7,345 nt of DNA, taken from the NCBI GenBank assembly GCA_016839995.1, contig JAEOTD010000102.1:1-7345 (forward strand). Direction: 5' to 3'. Positions within the stretch are counted from its first letter, which is position 1. Every line of letters starts with the position of its first letter. A program made the translations under genes and the position numbers. This DNA comes from Candidatus Hermodarchaeota archaeon. Lineage in GTDB: Archaea; Asgardarchaeota; Hermodarchaeia; Hermodarchaeales; Hermodarchaeaceae. Below, one piece after another: positions 1 through 6,524 of this stretch. The notes under the pieces were generated by a model, which was given only the letters and a program-made list of their open reading frames with translations, did not search any database and had not been told where the DNA came from.

Positions 1-1508
1 CACAGGTCATGGATAATCCCATCCCTTTAGCTTTCAATTTCTGGACCTATGAAAGCCAGATGCCCATGCATTTCTATACAGAAGACATCGTAAGTGCCAA
101 TGCAACGTTGGATGCCGCCCATATCATCGATACTCCTGATTCTCCACACCCGGGGTGGCGCTATTATGATGCAGATATGAGCGGAACTTGGACTGAGGGT
201 TTAGATAAACGGGGGGATTTCCTTGCTCCTGATGGATTGAAAACTGAAATTATTGTCTCACAGGGATATGATCCGGCAATCCAAGCGAGTCTTGTTCTTG
301 TCGAAGCAATGGAGAAGTGTGGCCTTCAGGGTGAAGTTGTAGAGTGGGATTTCAATTCGTTAATTCTGGTGTTACCTACACCTGACTGGAATCTTATCTG
401 TTTTAGTTTGGACATTGATACACCTGGTTACCCGAATTTCCTTTTTGATTGGTTCCACAGTGAAGGCTATGATAACTCGTTCATTTTTAATTTTAATAAC
501 AGTGAGTATGACTATAATTGTTCGATGTTTAAGAATGCAGCAACTCGCCTCGAGGCACGAAACTGGGCTTGGAACTGTTGTCAGATTCTGATTGAGGAGA
601 TGCCCTTGGTCGTCTGCTACAACGACGAAGCTATTCATGCCTATCGCACCGACGCTTGGGAAGGATACATTCCCCAAGTTGGCATTAACCGAATGGGGGG
701 CAACAGCTTCACCTATCAGCAAATCCGCCTTAAAGACACATCTGGTGGTCCCTTTGGCTGCATTCCCACCGAGTATGTCACCGTATTGACAAACGGTTTA
801 AGGTCTACTAACACTCTGAAAAGTGGATCAAAGTATACTCAAACCATCATGGAGTTGATTTACTCGTCACTTCTAACTATTGATCCCCTTGATTTTGATA
901 CTAATACTGCACCTGATTTAGCTCATACTTGGTGGGTGAACCAGACCACAGCATCGGGGGATGTTCAGGAGGGCATGAAATTCACCTTTATCTTATATGA
1001 TAATATTACCTGGCATGACGGCACTCCTTTCACCGCTGAGGATGTGCAGTATAGTCTAATGAATATTCACCAGTGGGGACCTTATACACGGGATAATGTC
1101 GCCAATATTTATCGCGTGGATACACCTGACGAATATACCGTGGAAATTTACTCAAATACCTCAAGCTATTTCACGTTTACTCAACTTATAGATCTCCAAA
1201 TCTTACCCGAGCATATCTGGAGCCCCTACGAATCATACAATTTTTCTTGGACCCCTGAAACTCGCAATGATTTCGCTGGTACAGGCTGTTACCAATGGTA
1301 TACCCGCGTTGCTGGACAATATATCTGCTTAGATCGGTATGCAGGCTGGCATTTTGCGGTTGAACACCCTCCGCGACCCTACTGTTATGTACGTTGGACA
1401 CCACCGTGGTGGCTGGCTTTTCTGATTGTACTGGTTGTGATAGAAAGTGTGATCCTTGGCATATTGGTATATCGACGACAACAAAGGTTAAGGTCAAAGA
1501 CGAAGTGA
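1..1508 (+). CDS. ABC transporter substrate-binding protein, family 5 (5'-partial), C-terminally membrane anchored
   Basis: This is the 3' part of an extracellular family 5 (SBP_bac_5, peptide/oligosaccharide type) binding protein that captures a solute for an ABC importer. The frame is open to the window edge (the codons before the ATG at 9 are Gln-Val) and the sequence there is mid-domain, so the real start lies upstream. Numbering from that ATG, residues 1-230 resemble the C-terminal lobe of the family, ending in the usual 'EEMPLVV.YND...W.GY' stretch. Residues 250-450 then restart as an N-terminal lobe: PDLAHTW (302-308), WHDGTPFTAEDV (335-346) and GTGCY (424-428). A helix at 467-488 with a basic tail (RRQQRLRSKTK) anchors it, with the tail inside and the lobes outside. 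There are seven N-X-S/T sequons (N31, N163, N170, N311, N332, N383, N411), which suits an archaeal surface glycoprotein. Transporter permease and ATPase genes are not in the window. The family is clear; the ligand is unknown. Confidence 0.85.
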   Translation, partial: QVMDNPIPLAFNFWTYESQMPMHFYTEDIVSANATLDAAHIIDTPDSPHPGWRYYDADMSGTWTEGLDKRGDFLAPDGLKTEIIVSQGYDPAIQASLVLVEAMEKCGLQGEVVEWDFNSLILVLPTPDWNLICFSLDIDTPGYPNFLFDWFHSEGYDNSFIFNFNNSEYDYNCSMFKNAATRLEARNWAWNCCQILIEEMPLVVCYNDEAIHAYRTDAWEGYIPQVGINRMGGNSFTYQQIRLKDTSGGPFGCIPTEYVTVLTNGLRSTNTLKSGSKYTQTIMELIYSSLLTIDPLDFDTNTAPDLAHTWWVNQTTASGDVQEGMKFTFILYDNITWHDGTPFTAEDVQYSLMNIHQWGPYTRDNVANIYRVDTPDEYTVEIYSNTSSYFTFTQLIDLQILPEHIWSPYESYNFSWTPETRNDFAGTGCYQWYTRVAGQYICLDRYAGWHFAVEHPPRPYCYVRWTPPWWLAFLIVLVVIESVILGILVYRRQQRLRSKTK

Positions 1509-1532
1509 AATCTAAGAAAGTCCAGCCTACTG

Positions 1533-1539
1533 TTTTTTT
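1533..1539 (+). terminator. T-run terminator after the binding-protein gene
   Basis: An uninterrupted run of seven T lies 24 bases after the TGA stop, followed by another T-rich patch (TTTT around 1546-1549). No strong GC-rich stem precedes it. Archaeal termination typically relies on a U-run alone, so this is a reasonable end for the upstream transcript and separates it from the permease gene. Confidence 0.5.
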
Positions 1540-1600
1540 AATCGCTTTTCGAATGTTTCATTTATTCGATGGAAAAAAGCTTTTGTGCAGAATTCACTAA

Positions 1601-1626
1601 GAGGTATAAGATTAGATTCTTACCTC
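1601..1626 (+). promoter_or_regulatory. Inverted repeat over a TATA-like site in the permease leader
   Basis: GAGGT at 1601-1605 pairs with ACCTC at 1622-1626. After a two-base bulge (1606-1607), AAGA (1608-1611) pairs with TCTT (1618-1621), giving nine base pairs around a six-base loop. The left arm contains GTATAAG (1604-1610), which could be a TATA element with a start site near 1633, so the repeat could be an operator that blocks TBP. If transcription instead starts further upstream, for example from TTTATT near 1561, the same bases would form an RNA hairpin about 38 bases before the ATG. The ribosome binding site at 1651-1655 is outside the hairpin. Function is inferred from sequence alone. 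Confidence 0.35.
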
Positions 1627-1650
1627 GAGTGAACCGACTCATCAAGTCAA

Positions 1651-1655
1651 GGGAG
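1651..1655 (+). promoter_or_regulatory. Ribosome binding site of the permease gene
   Basis: GGGAG lies 8 bases before the ATG at 1664. The frame has a stop at 1613-1615 and no other start codon between it and 1664, so this site and the ATG fix the start of the permease. Confidence 0.6.
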
Positions 1656-1663
1656 CTCCAAGT

Positions 1664-3139
1664 ATGGTCAATATCGTCACGATTAGCATCACCTTCATCA
1701 TCTTCCTTTTCATCGCCGTCATCCTGATGATTACATTCGATATGACCGACCATACGATTGCTGCGCTCATCGGGGCGTCTATCGCAATCATCTATATTGC
1801 TCAGATTTGGGCACCATGGCGGGAATCACAAATCCTCATCTACACCAACTTAGCGAATGGGTATCCAATAGGAAGCCCGGAACACGACCATTTTATGGAA
1901 CTCGCGTTAGCGTATACCCTTCTGCCTATGATTTTCAATAGCGAGGTCTTTGCTCACTTTTTTGGTGAGTGGGTTGATTTGTCGACCCTTATTGTCATTC
2001 TCTCCCTAATGGTTATCACTGAAATCGCTAAGGACTCGGGATTGTTTCAGTACATTGCAGTGAAAGCCTTACGATTCAGCAAGGGGTCACCCCGAAGACT
2101 TCTCTTGATATTCTGTGGCATTACCTTTGCCATGTCAACGGTCCTAGCAACCACTGTGCTCATTATTGGACCACTAACAATTCTAGCCTGTGATGCCTTA
2201 GAACAAAATCCCACGCCATTTCTCATTGCCAACGCCATGTGTGGGAATGCAGGTGGAATTACTACAGTTATCGCTAGTGTGCCCACAATGCTTGTGGCAG
2301 GAGCCACACTCTATGACTTCGCTTGGTTTGCAGCAACCCTCCTACCACTCGGATTAATGCTCCTAGGAGTTACAGGGCTTGTGGCAGTTACCCTCTTTCG
2401 AAAGCAGTTTAAAACTCCTCGACTGAGTCGAGTGAACGATCTTATGGCATTAGATGCCTGGATCATGGTGGAGGATCGTAATGTCTTCTACCGTACTGCC
2501 ATTTTGTTTGTTGTGATGGTTGTGCTCTTCGTTGTGTTCGGTGGTGCAGGCTTCACGTGGGTTGTCGCCTTTGTGATGGCTCTGCTCTTTGTTCTATTGA
2601 GTGGATTACCTACCGAACGAATATTCAAAGAAGTTGAATGGACAGCACTCTTCTTCTTTATCGGGCTCTTTCTTGTCGTTGGGTGTATGGAAGAATTTTG
2701 GGTTCTCGCAATCTTAGGGGCTGGGATTTCCATGTTGACCCAAGGAAGTGTTGCTGCGGCTACGGTGTCTATGCTGTGGCTGACAGGGTTTACCAGTGGC
2801 GCTATAGACAACATCCCCGTCACAGCTACCTTAATACCCGTAGCTGACTCCTTAACTCAATTCCAAATGCTCCAAGGTGGCAATCCTGGTGGCGCTATTT
2901 GGTCAGCCCTTATTGTGGGTGCTGTTCTTGGTGGGGCTTTAACTCCGATTGCAAGTGTGGCGAATGTCATGACCATGACCGTAGCCAACAAGGAGAACCG
3001 TCCGATTTCCTATGGAACGTTTCTACGGACTGGAGTCGTCATGTTCTTCCTATACTTATTGATTGGGACTGGTTATCTCCTCTTTCGACTCTTTTTCCTC
3101 CCTATTCCCCTTCCACCCGCTTACTTCATTGATGGATGA
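1664..3139 (+). CDS. ArsB/NhaD/SLC13-type membrane permease
   Basis: A 491-residue polytopic membrane protein of the ion transporter superfamily (ArsB, NhaD, P-protein and citrate permease relatives), with roughly 11-12 hydrophobic segments and the family's two inverted repeats. Repeat 1 spans about residues 105-245, including the family stretch NPTPFLIAN at 182-190. Repeat 2 spans about 325-475 and keeps the family signatures: IDNIPVTATLIP (381-392) and GGALTPIASVANV (423-435). In repeat 1 the matching positions lack the Asp-Asn pair (V160-L161-A162 instead of D-N-V) and the hairpin tip reads IASVPT (203-208) rather than IGDPPN. A short charged loop (about 246-275) joins the halves. The ATG is the only start in the open frame and has a GGGAG site. 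It ends 8 bases from the convergent gene at 3148. The substrate cannot be named; anion:cation symport or cation/proton antiport are the family options. The superfamily is confident, the specificity is not. Confidence 0.8.
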   Translation: MVNIVTISITFIIFLFIAVILMITFDMTDHTIAALIGASIAIIYIAQIWAPWRESQILIYTNLANGYPIGSPEHDHFMELALAYTLLPMIFNSEVFAHFFGEWVDLSTLIVILSLMVITEIAKDSGLFQYIAVKALRFSKGSPRRLLLIFCGITFAMSTVLATTVLIIGPLTILACDALEQNPTPFLIANAMCGNAGGITTVIASVPTMLVAGATLYDFAWFAATLLPLGLMLLGVTGLVAVTLFRKQFKTPRLSRVNDLMALDAWIMVEDRNVFYRTAILFVVMVVLFVVFGGAGFTWVVAFVMALLFVLLSGLPTERIFKEVEWTALFFFIGLFLVVGCMEEFWVLAILGAGISMLTQGSVAAATVSMLWLTGFTSGAIDNIPVTATLIPVADSLTQFQMLQGGNPGGAIWSALIVGAVLGGALTPIASVANVMTMTVANKENRPISYGTFLRTGVVMFFLYLLIGTGYLLFRLFFLPIPLPPAYFIDG

Positions 3140-3147
3140 ACATTGGA

Positions 3148-3819
3148 TTAATGGAAGAAGAACCAGAGGATTCCTCCAGGCGTCCCAAAGGCAAGCCACA
3201 CGACTGGGAGTGCGATTGCCTGGGCAAGACCGATGAAACAAAGGATTAGGAGGAAGGGTCGAGAGCCCAAGATGGTTGTGACGAGGTCTAGGATGTTTTC
3301 TGCCCATTTGAACAGGGTAAATACGATTACACCCACGATTATGAACATTCCAATTAGGATGTATTTTAGAGGAATTTGTTCCGTGATAAATCCGGGAATT
3401 AAGGGTGCGAATGCAATAACACCAATGACCGCAATAATACCAGCTACTAATCCGATGAGTGCGGCCCACGGTAATTTGTTAATGGGAGTAAGGAAAAGCG
3501 CAATTCCCATCCAAACCAAGAGAAAGAGGGTTAGTGGATCACCCCAGAGACTCTGACCTGGAGTGAGAAGAATTGCCGCAAAGGATACAAAACACATGAT
3601 ACCCATTGGAATACCGATCAGTCCTAAGAGACGAACGATACCTCGTCGCCAGCCAATTGCATTACCTGACTGACTTTTACCCTCTTCTTCGTCATTTCCG
3701 CTACTACTGGGTCGATAGGTGTCACCCATAAGGGCATCGAGGAACCATGCGAATGCTGCCACCGCTCCTAAACCAAGGAAGAGTGGTGCAAGGTTTGCTA
3801 GAATGATAGTCCATGACAT
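3148..3819 (-). CDS. Six-helix membrane protein of unknown function
   Basis: I do not recognise this 223-residue protein. Its composition is strongly hydrophobic, with about six predicted membrane helices: roughly residues 5-30, 62-86, 95-112, 117-140, 151-170 and 187-210. Between helices 1 and 2 is a hydrophilic loop (about 31-58) with an acidic patch NDEEEGK followed by WRRG. There is no cleavable signal, no catalytic motif and no cysteine or histidine cluster, which argues against an enzyme but does not identify a transporter. The start is well supported: GGAGG lies 9 bases upstream of the ATG. It follows adenine deaminase on the same strand after 114 bases and runs tail to tail into the permease gene. 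The strand bias of hydrophobic codons and the good ribosome site make it a real gene; its role is open. Confidence 0.75.
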   Translation of the reverse strand: MSWTIILANLAPLFLGLGAVAAFAWFLDALMGDTYRPSSSGNDEEEGKSQSGNAIGWRRGIVRLLGLIGIPMGIMCFVSFAAILLTPGQSLWGDPLTLFLLVWMGIALFLTPINKLPWAALIGLVAGIIAVIGVIAFAPLIPGFITEQIPLKYILIGMFIIVGVIVFTLFKWAENILDLVTTILGSRPFLLILCFIGLAQAIALPVVWLAFGTPGGILWFFFH

Positions 3820-3828
3820 GAGAGTTTG

Positions 3829-3868
3829 CCTCCAGTCTAATGGTCGTTTGTGAATTGAGCCTAAAAAG
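3829..3868 (-). promoter_or_regulatory. Promoter and ribosome binding site of the six-helix protein gene
   Basis: Read on the - strand, CTTTTTAG (3868-3861) is a TATA-like element about 42 bases before the ATG, and GGAGG (3833-3829) is a strong Shine-Dalgarno site 9 bases before it. The T5 run in the same element could instead serve as a weak terminator for the upstream deaminase transcript. The rest of the 114-base gap holds nothing else I can support. Confidence 0.4.
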
Positions 3869-3933
3869 CATTTGGACTTCGACTGTTAACGTGGCGGTTT
3901 CTCTAGTTTCTGTTGACAGGGATTCAGATGGTT

Positions 3934-5688
3934 TCACTCAATAATTGTGGGGACAATCTTCATCTCTTTTGCGTCAACAAGGCCTTTATCGGTGATTTTC
4001 AAGGAGGGAATAACCGGCAAGGCCATGAAGCTCAGGGTAAGGAATGGATGTTCCAGTGTGCAGCCAAGATCTTGGGCGGCTTTCCTGACAGCCTGAAGTT
4101 TTCGTGCGACTGTGTTAACTGGTTCATCGGTTATCACACCAGCAATGGGTAAGGGCAAGGAGGCTACTATCTTGCGGCCTTGCACTGCTGCAATTCCTCC
4201 CATCGATTGTGACACTGTACTCACGGCCATCAATGCATCCTCAGGAGTTGTGGCAACTGTGATGATGTTGTGACTGTCATGGGCGATACTACTGGCGATA
4301 GCCCCGCTTTTCAAACCAAAACCTCGAATAAAGCCCACACCAATATTGCCACCTTTCATGTATCGCTCAGTGACGGCAATAGTCAAAATATCCTTTGATG
4401 GGTCAGGTTGAACATAACCATCCACAGCATCTAGTGTATGGGTTTCTGAGCCAGTTAGCAGGCTTCCTTCATGTGCAGTGATAACCCGAACCTTGTGTTT
4501 TTCCTTTTGTGCGGGAACCATGTAGTTGAGAACGGTTGGAATACCACCGAAGCGAACCGTGGTTCTCATATCGGGTGGATATGTAAACTTGGGTAGCTTC
4601 ACTGTTAGACGGCCATTTTTGGCGACGATCCGTCCTCGAAGTAAAACCATATCGACATTGACTTTCTGTAAATCGTCAAGGAGTACGATATCTGCCATAT
4701 TGCCTGGGGCTAGATGTCCGACTCTGGGGAGATTGAAGAACCGTGCGGGATTAGATGTGACAAGTTGAATTGCAACTAGTGGGTCTATTCCAGCATCAAT
4801 TGCACGACGGAGATTTCGGTCAAGATGTCCCACATCAGCCAGTTCGACAGGCGATAAATCGTCTGAGCAAATGGTTACGCGACGGAGGTCACGTCCCTCT
4901 TTGTACAGGGGAAGCAGGATGTCAAGCATATTTCGGGCGATTGATCCTTCACGGGCCATGACAGTCATGCCTAAGCGAAGGCGGTCCACAGCCTCTTCCG
5001 CCGTCTCACACTCATGATCGGACATGATACCTGCAGCGATGTAAGCGTTCAGTTTCTTACCCTTCAATCCTGGAGCATGTCCGTCCACCACCTTGCCTTG
5101 GCTACGCGCAAACTGGATTTTTAGGTGGATATCCTCATCGTTGTTCAACACGGCAGGGATGTTCATGACCTCACCTAAACCGATGACCATCGGATCTTGA
5201 AGTAATCGGTCAATGGTAAATGCATCCAATCGTGCCCCCGAAGTTTCTAGCTCAGGAGAGGCGGCGGGAACACAGCTGGGGACTTCCATGAGGATTCGGA
5301 GTGGCAGGTTTCGGGCTTCTTCCATGAAAATTTCCAATCCCCGTATCCCTGTGACATTGGCGATTTCGTGAGGGTCGATTATTGCCGTACCCGTACCATG
5401 TGGAATCACAGCCCGGGCAAATTCAGTCAGGGTTAACATGGTGCTTTCGACGTGGATATGGGATTCAATGAATGCAGGAGAAGCAAAGCGTCCTTGACCT
5501 TTGATGACCTTGGTTTTACTTCCAATTAGGTCTGAAACATCGCCAATACGACAGATGGTTCCTTCCTTGATCGCGATGCCTCCTTCAAGGATCTCTCGGG
5601 ATATTACATCGATGGGTTGGACATCGGTAATTACAATATCTGCCTTAATTCGACCCATACTTGCATCAATTAGCGTACGCTGACTCAT
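3934..5688 (-). CDS. ade: Adenine deaminase
   Basis: Adenine deaminase (EC 3.5.4.2) hydrolyses adenine to hypoxanthine and ammonia in purine salvage, in the cytoplasm. The 584 residues match the usual 570-600 of the bacterial/archaeal Ade family, an amidohydrolase with a C-terminal Ade-specific domain. The metal centre is visible in order: HIH at 77-79, DPHEIANV from 105, the conserved GLGEVMN segment with E173, GHAPG with H204, SDHE with H225, and CSDD with D276/D277. The C-terminal domain carries the family stretch SSIAHDSHN (466-474). One small deviation is SDDLSP where many bacterial members have TDDR.P. The ATG start is backed by AGGAG 9 bases upstream. It stands alone, 112 bases after the HAD gene. 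No frameshift or missing catalytic residue is seen. Function is confident by family. Confidence 0.95.
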   Translation of the reverse strand: MSQRTLIDASMGRIKADIVITDVQPIDVISREILEGGIAIKEGTICRIGDVSDLIGSKTKVIKGQGRFASPAFIESHIHVESTMLTLTEFARAVIPHGTGTAIIDPHEIANVTGIRGLEIFMEEARNLPLRILMEVPSCVPAASPELETSGARLDAFTIDRLLQDPMVIGLGEVMNIPAVLNNDEDIHLKIQFARSQGKVVDGHAPGLKGKKLNAYIAAGIMSDHECETAEEAVDRLRLGMTVMAREGSIARNMLDILLPLYKEGRDLRRVTICSDDLSPVELADVGHLDRNLRRAIDAGIDPLVAIQLVTSNPARFFNLPRVGHLAPGNMADIVLLDDLQKVNVDMVLLRGRIVAKNGRLTVKLPKFTYPPDMRTTVRFGGIPTVLNYMVPAQKEKHKVRVITAHEGSLLTGSETHTLDAVDGYVQPDPSKDILTIAVTERYMKGGNIGVGFIRGFGLKSGAIASSIAHDSHNIITVATTPEDALMAVSTVSQSMGGIAAVQGRKIVASLPLPIAGVITDEPVNTVARKLQAVRKAAQDLGCTLEHPFLTLSFMALPVIPSLKITDKGLVDAKEMKIVPTIIE

Positions 5689-5697
5689 GGTTTCTCA

Positions 5698-5767
5698 CTC
5701 CTGATTGAAGCCGAACCCCACCAAATTACTGATGGTTCTTCTTACCGCTCAATCGTCACATTAAAGT
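5698..5767 (-). promoter_or_regulatory. Promoter and ribosome binding site of ade
   Basis: On the - strand AGGAG (5702-5698) lies 9 bases before the ATG. A TATA-like TTTAAT (5765-5760) sits about 72 bases upstream, which would give a leader of roughly 45 bases. The Shine-Dalgarno site is convincing; the TATA call is weak. I see no purine riboswitch fold in this 112-base gap. Confidence 0.4.
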
Positions 5768-5800
5768 CTAGCGATACGGCAAGTTGAATCACTGTTTGGT

Positions 5801-6457
5801 TTACTCAAACTCGTAAAAGTCTCGGAGAGGTGCTAGTAGGTCCAAGGCGTCCTCGCTCTTGATGACCTTGGTGGCTGCTTGGGCTACTTCTTCATCTGTT
5901 GGGTTAAATGCCACGGAGAATCCAGCAACCTGAAACATCGGAATATCATTTCGTGAATCTCCTACTGCTGCACACTGATCAAGTGATAATCCAAGCTCTT
6001 GGACGATTTCACTCATAACCTGGTCTTTATTGTCGAATGCCACATGCACTTCGACACCACAAATTCGGCCTTCTTCATCAGTGACAAGTGCGTTTGCCCT
6101 ACTGAAATCAATACTCAAAGCTTCCTTTGCCCGATTGGCGAAGATGGAGAGCCCAGAACTAATAATCGCAGTTTTCAATCCATGCTCATGTAGTGTTTCG
6201 ACTAGATTTCTCACATTAGGGATGAACACTAATCCTTCCTCAATCGCATCCTCAATACGTTGGAGTGGAACACCATGCCACAATTCCACATCTCGAAATG
6301 CCCACTCGGTATAATCAATTTCCCCTGCATAATATTGGTCAGCATTCGGTTTGGCAGCCTCTGCTGTGTCGAGAAGTCGGTGAATCCAACTCCATGCACT
6401 CCAAATCCTGACTAGAGTTCCATCTAAATCAAATGCAACCAAACCGCGGGATGACAA
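5801..6457 (-). CDS. HAD-superfamily phosphatase, phosphoserine phosphatase-like (subfamily IB)
   Basis: A 218-residue cytoplasmic HAD hydrolase that removes phosphate through an aspartyl intermediate. All four motifs are present: DLDGT (D10 nucleophile, D12 acid/base), ISSG with S100, K144, and GDSRND (166-171) for magnesium. A small helical cap lies between motifs I and II (about 17-80), the arrangement of archaeal phosphoserine phosphatase (SerB). From memory of the Methanocaldococcus jannaschii enzyme, the substrate residues Glu20 and Arg56 correspond here to about W19 and D56, so phosphoserine may not be the substrate and I give no symbol. Translation starts at TTG: an in-frame stop sits at 6467-6469, no ATG or GTG precedes the motif I strand, and GAGG lies 7 bases before the TTG. 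The gene sits 67 bases after the UbiA gene. The class is certain, the substrate unknown. Confidence 0.88.
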   Translation of the reverse strand: MSSRGLVAFDLDGTLVRIWSAWSWIHRLLDTAEAAKPNADQYYAGEIDYTEWAFRDVELWHGVPLQRIEDAIEEGLVFIPNVRNLVETLHEHGLKTAIISSGLSIFANRAKEALSIDFSRANALVTDEEGRICGVEVHVAFDNKDQVMSEIVQELGLSLDQCAAVGDSRNDIPMFQVAGFSVAFNPTDEEVAQAATKVIKSEDALDLLAPLRDFYEFE

Positions 6458-6500
6458 GTAACTTCCTCAGCCGTTTTGTAGCTATGTTAATGAAATAAAG
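6458..6500 (-). promoter_or_regulatory. Promoter and start-deciding ribosome binding site of the HAD gene
   Basis: On the - strand CTTTATTT (6500-6493) is a good TATA-like element about 36 bases before the TTG codon, predicting a short leader. GAGG (6468-6465) with 7-base spacing supports the TTG at 6457 as the real start. Confidence 0.45.
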
Positions 6501-6524
6501 CTTTGGCACCACCCGCATCACCCA

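Noticed and set aside
9..11. ATG at 9 as the true start of the binding-protein gene
   Set aside because: The frame is open upstream and the residues after this ATG match the middle of a family 5 C-terminal lobe, with no signal peptide. It is an internal methionine.
1186..1497. A 103-codon - strand frame antisense to the binding-protein C-terminus
   Set aside because: There is no family resemblance or ribosome site, and the sense strand encodes clear family motifs and the membrane anchor.
3056..3469. A 137-codon - strand frame running across the permease/six-helix junction
   Set aside because: It overlaps both genes in another frame and is rich in Cys, Trp, His and Arg with no recognisable domain; it is a shadow frame.
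3233..3556. A 107-codon + strand frame opposite the six-helix protein
   Set aside because: It is antisense to a better-supported gene, has no ribosome site, and its composition (many Met, Ile, Pro, Thr) is what the complement of a hydrophobic coding sequence gives.
3820..3933. GTTAAC palindrome and nearby CTGTTRAC-like repeats as an operator
   Set aside because: The six-base palindrome (near 3885-3890) and the CTGTTAAC / CTGTTGAC pair are too short and unevenly placed to separate from chance.
5689..5800. Purine riboswitch upstream of ade
   Set aside because: I looked for one because of the gene's function, but the 112-base gap shows no three-helix junction or conserved purine-aptamer core.
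3934..6457. Adenine deaminase plus HAD phosphatase as a nucleotide-salvage operon
   Set aside because: The genes are 112 bases apart, each has its own promoter-like and ribosome sites, and the HAD protein resembles a SerB-type enzyme rather than a nucleotidase. A functional link is not supported.
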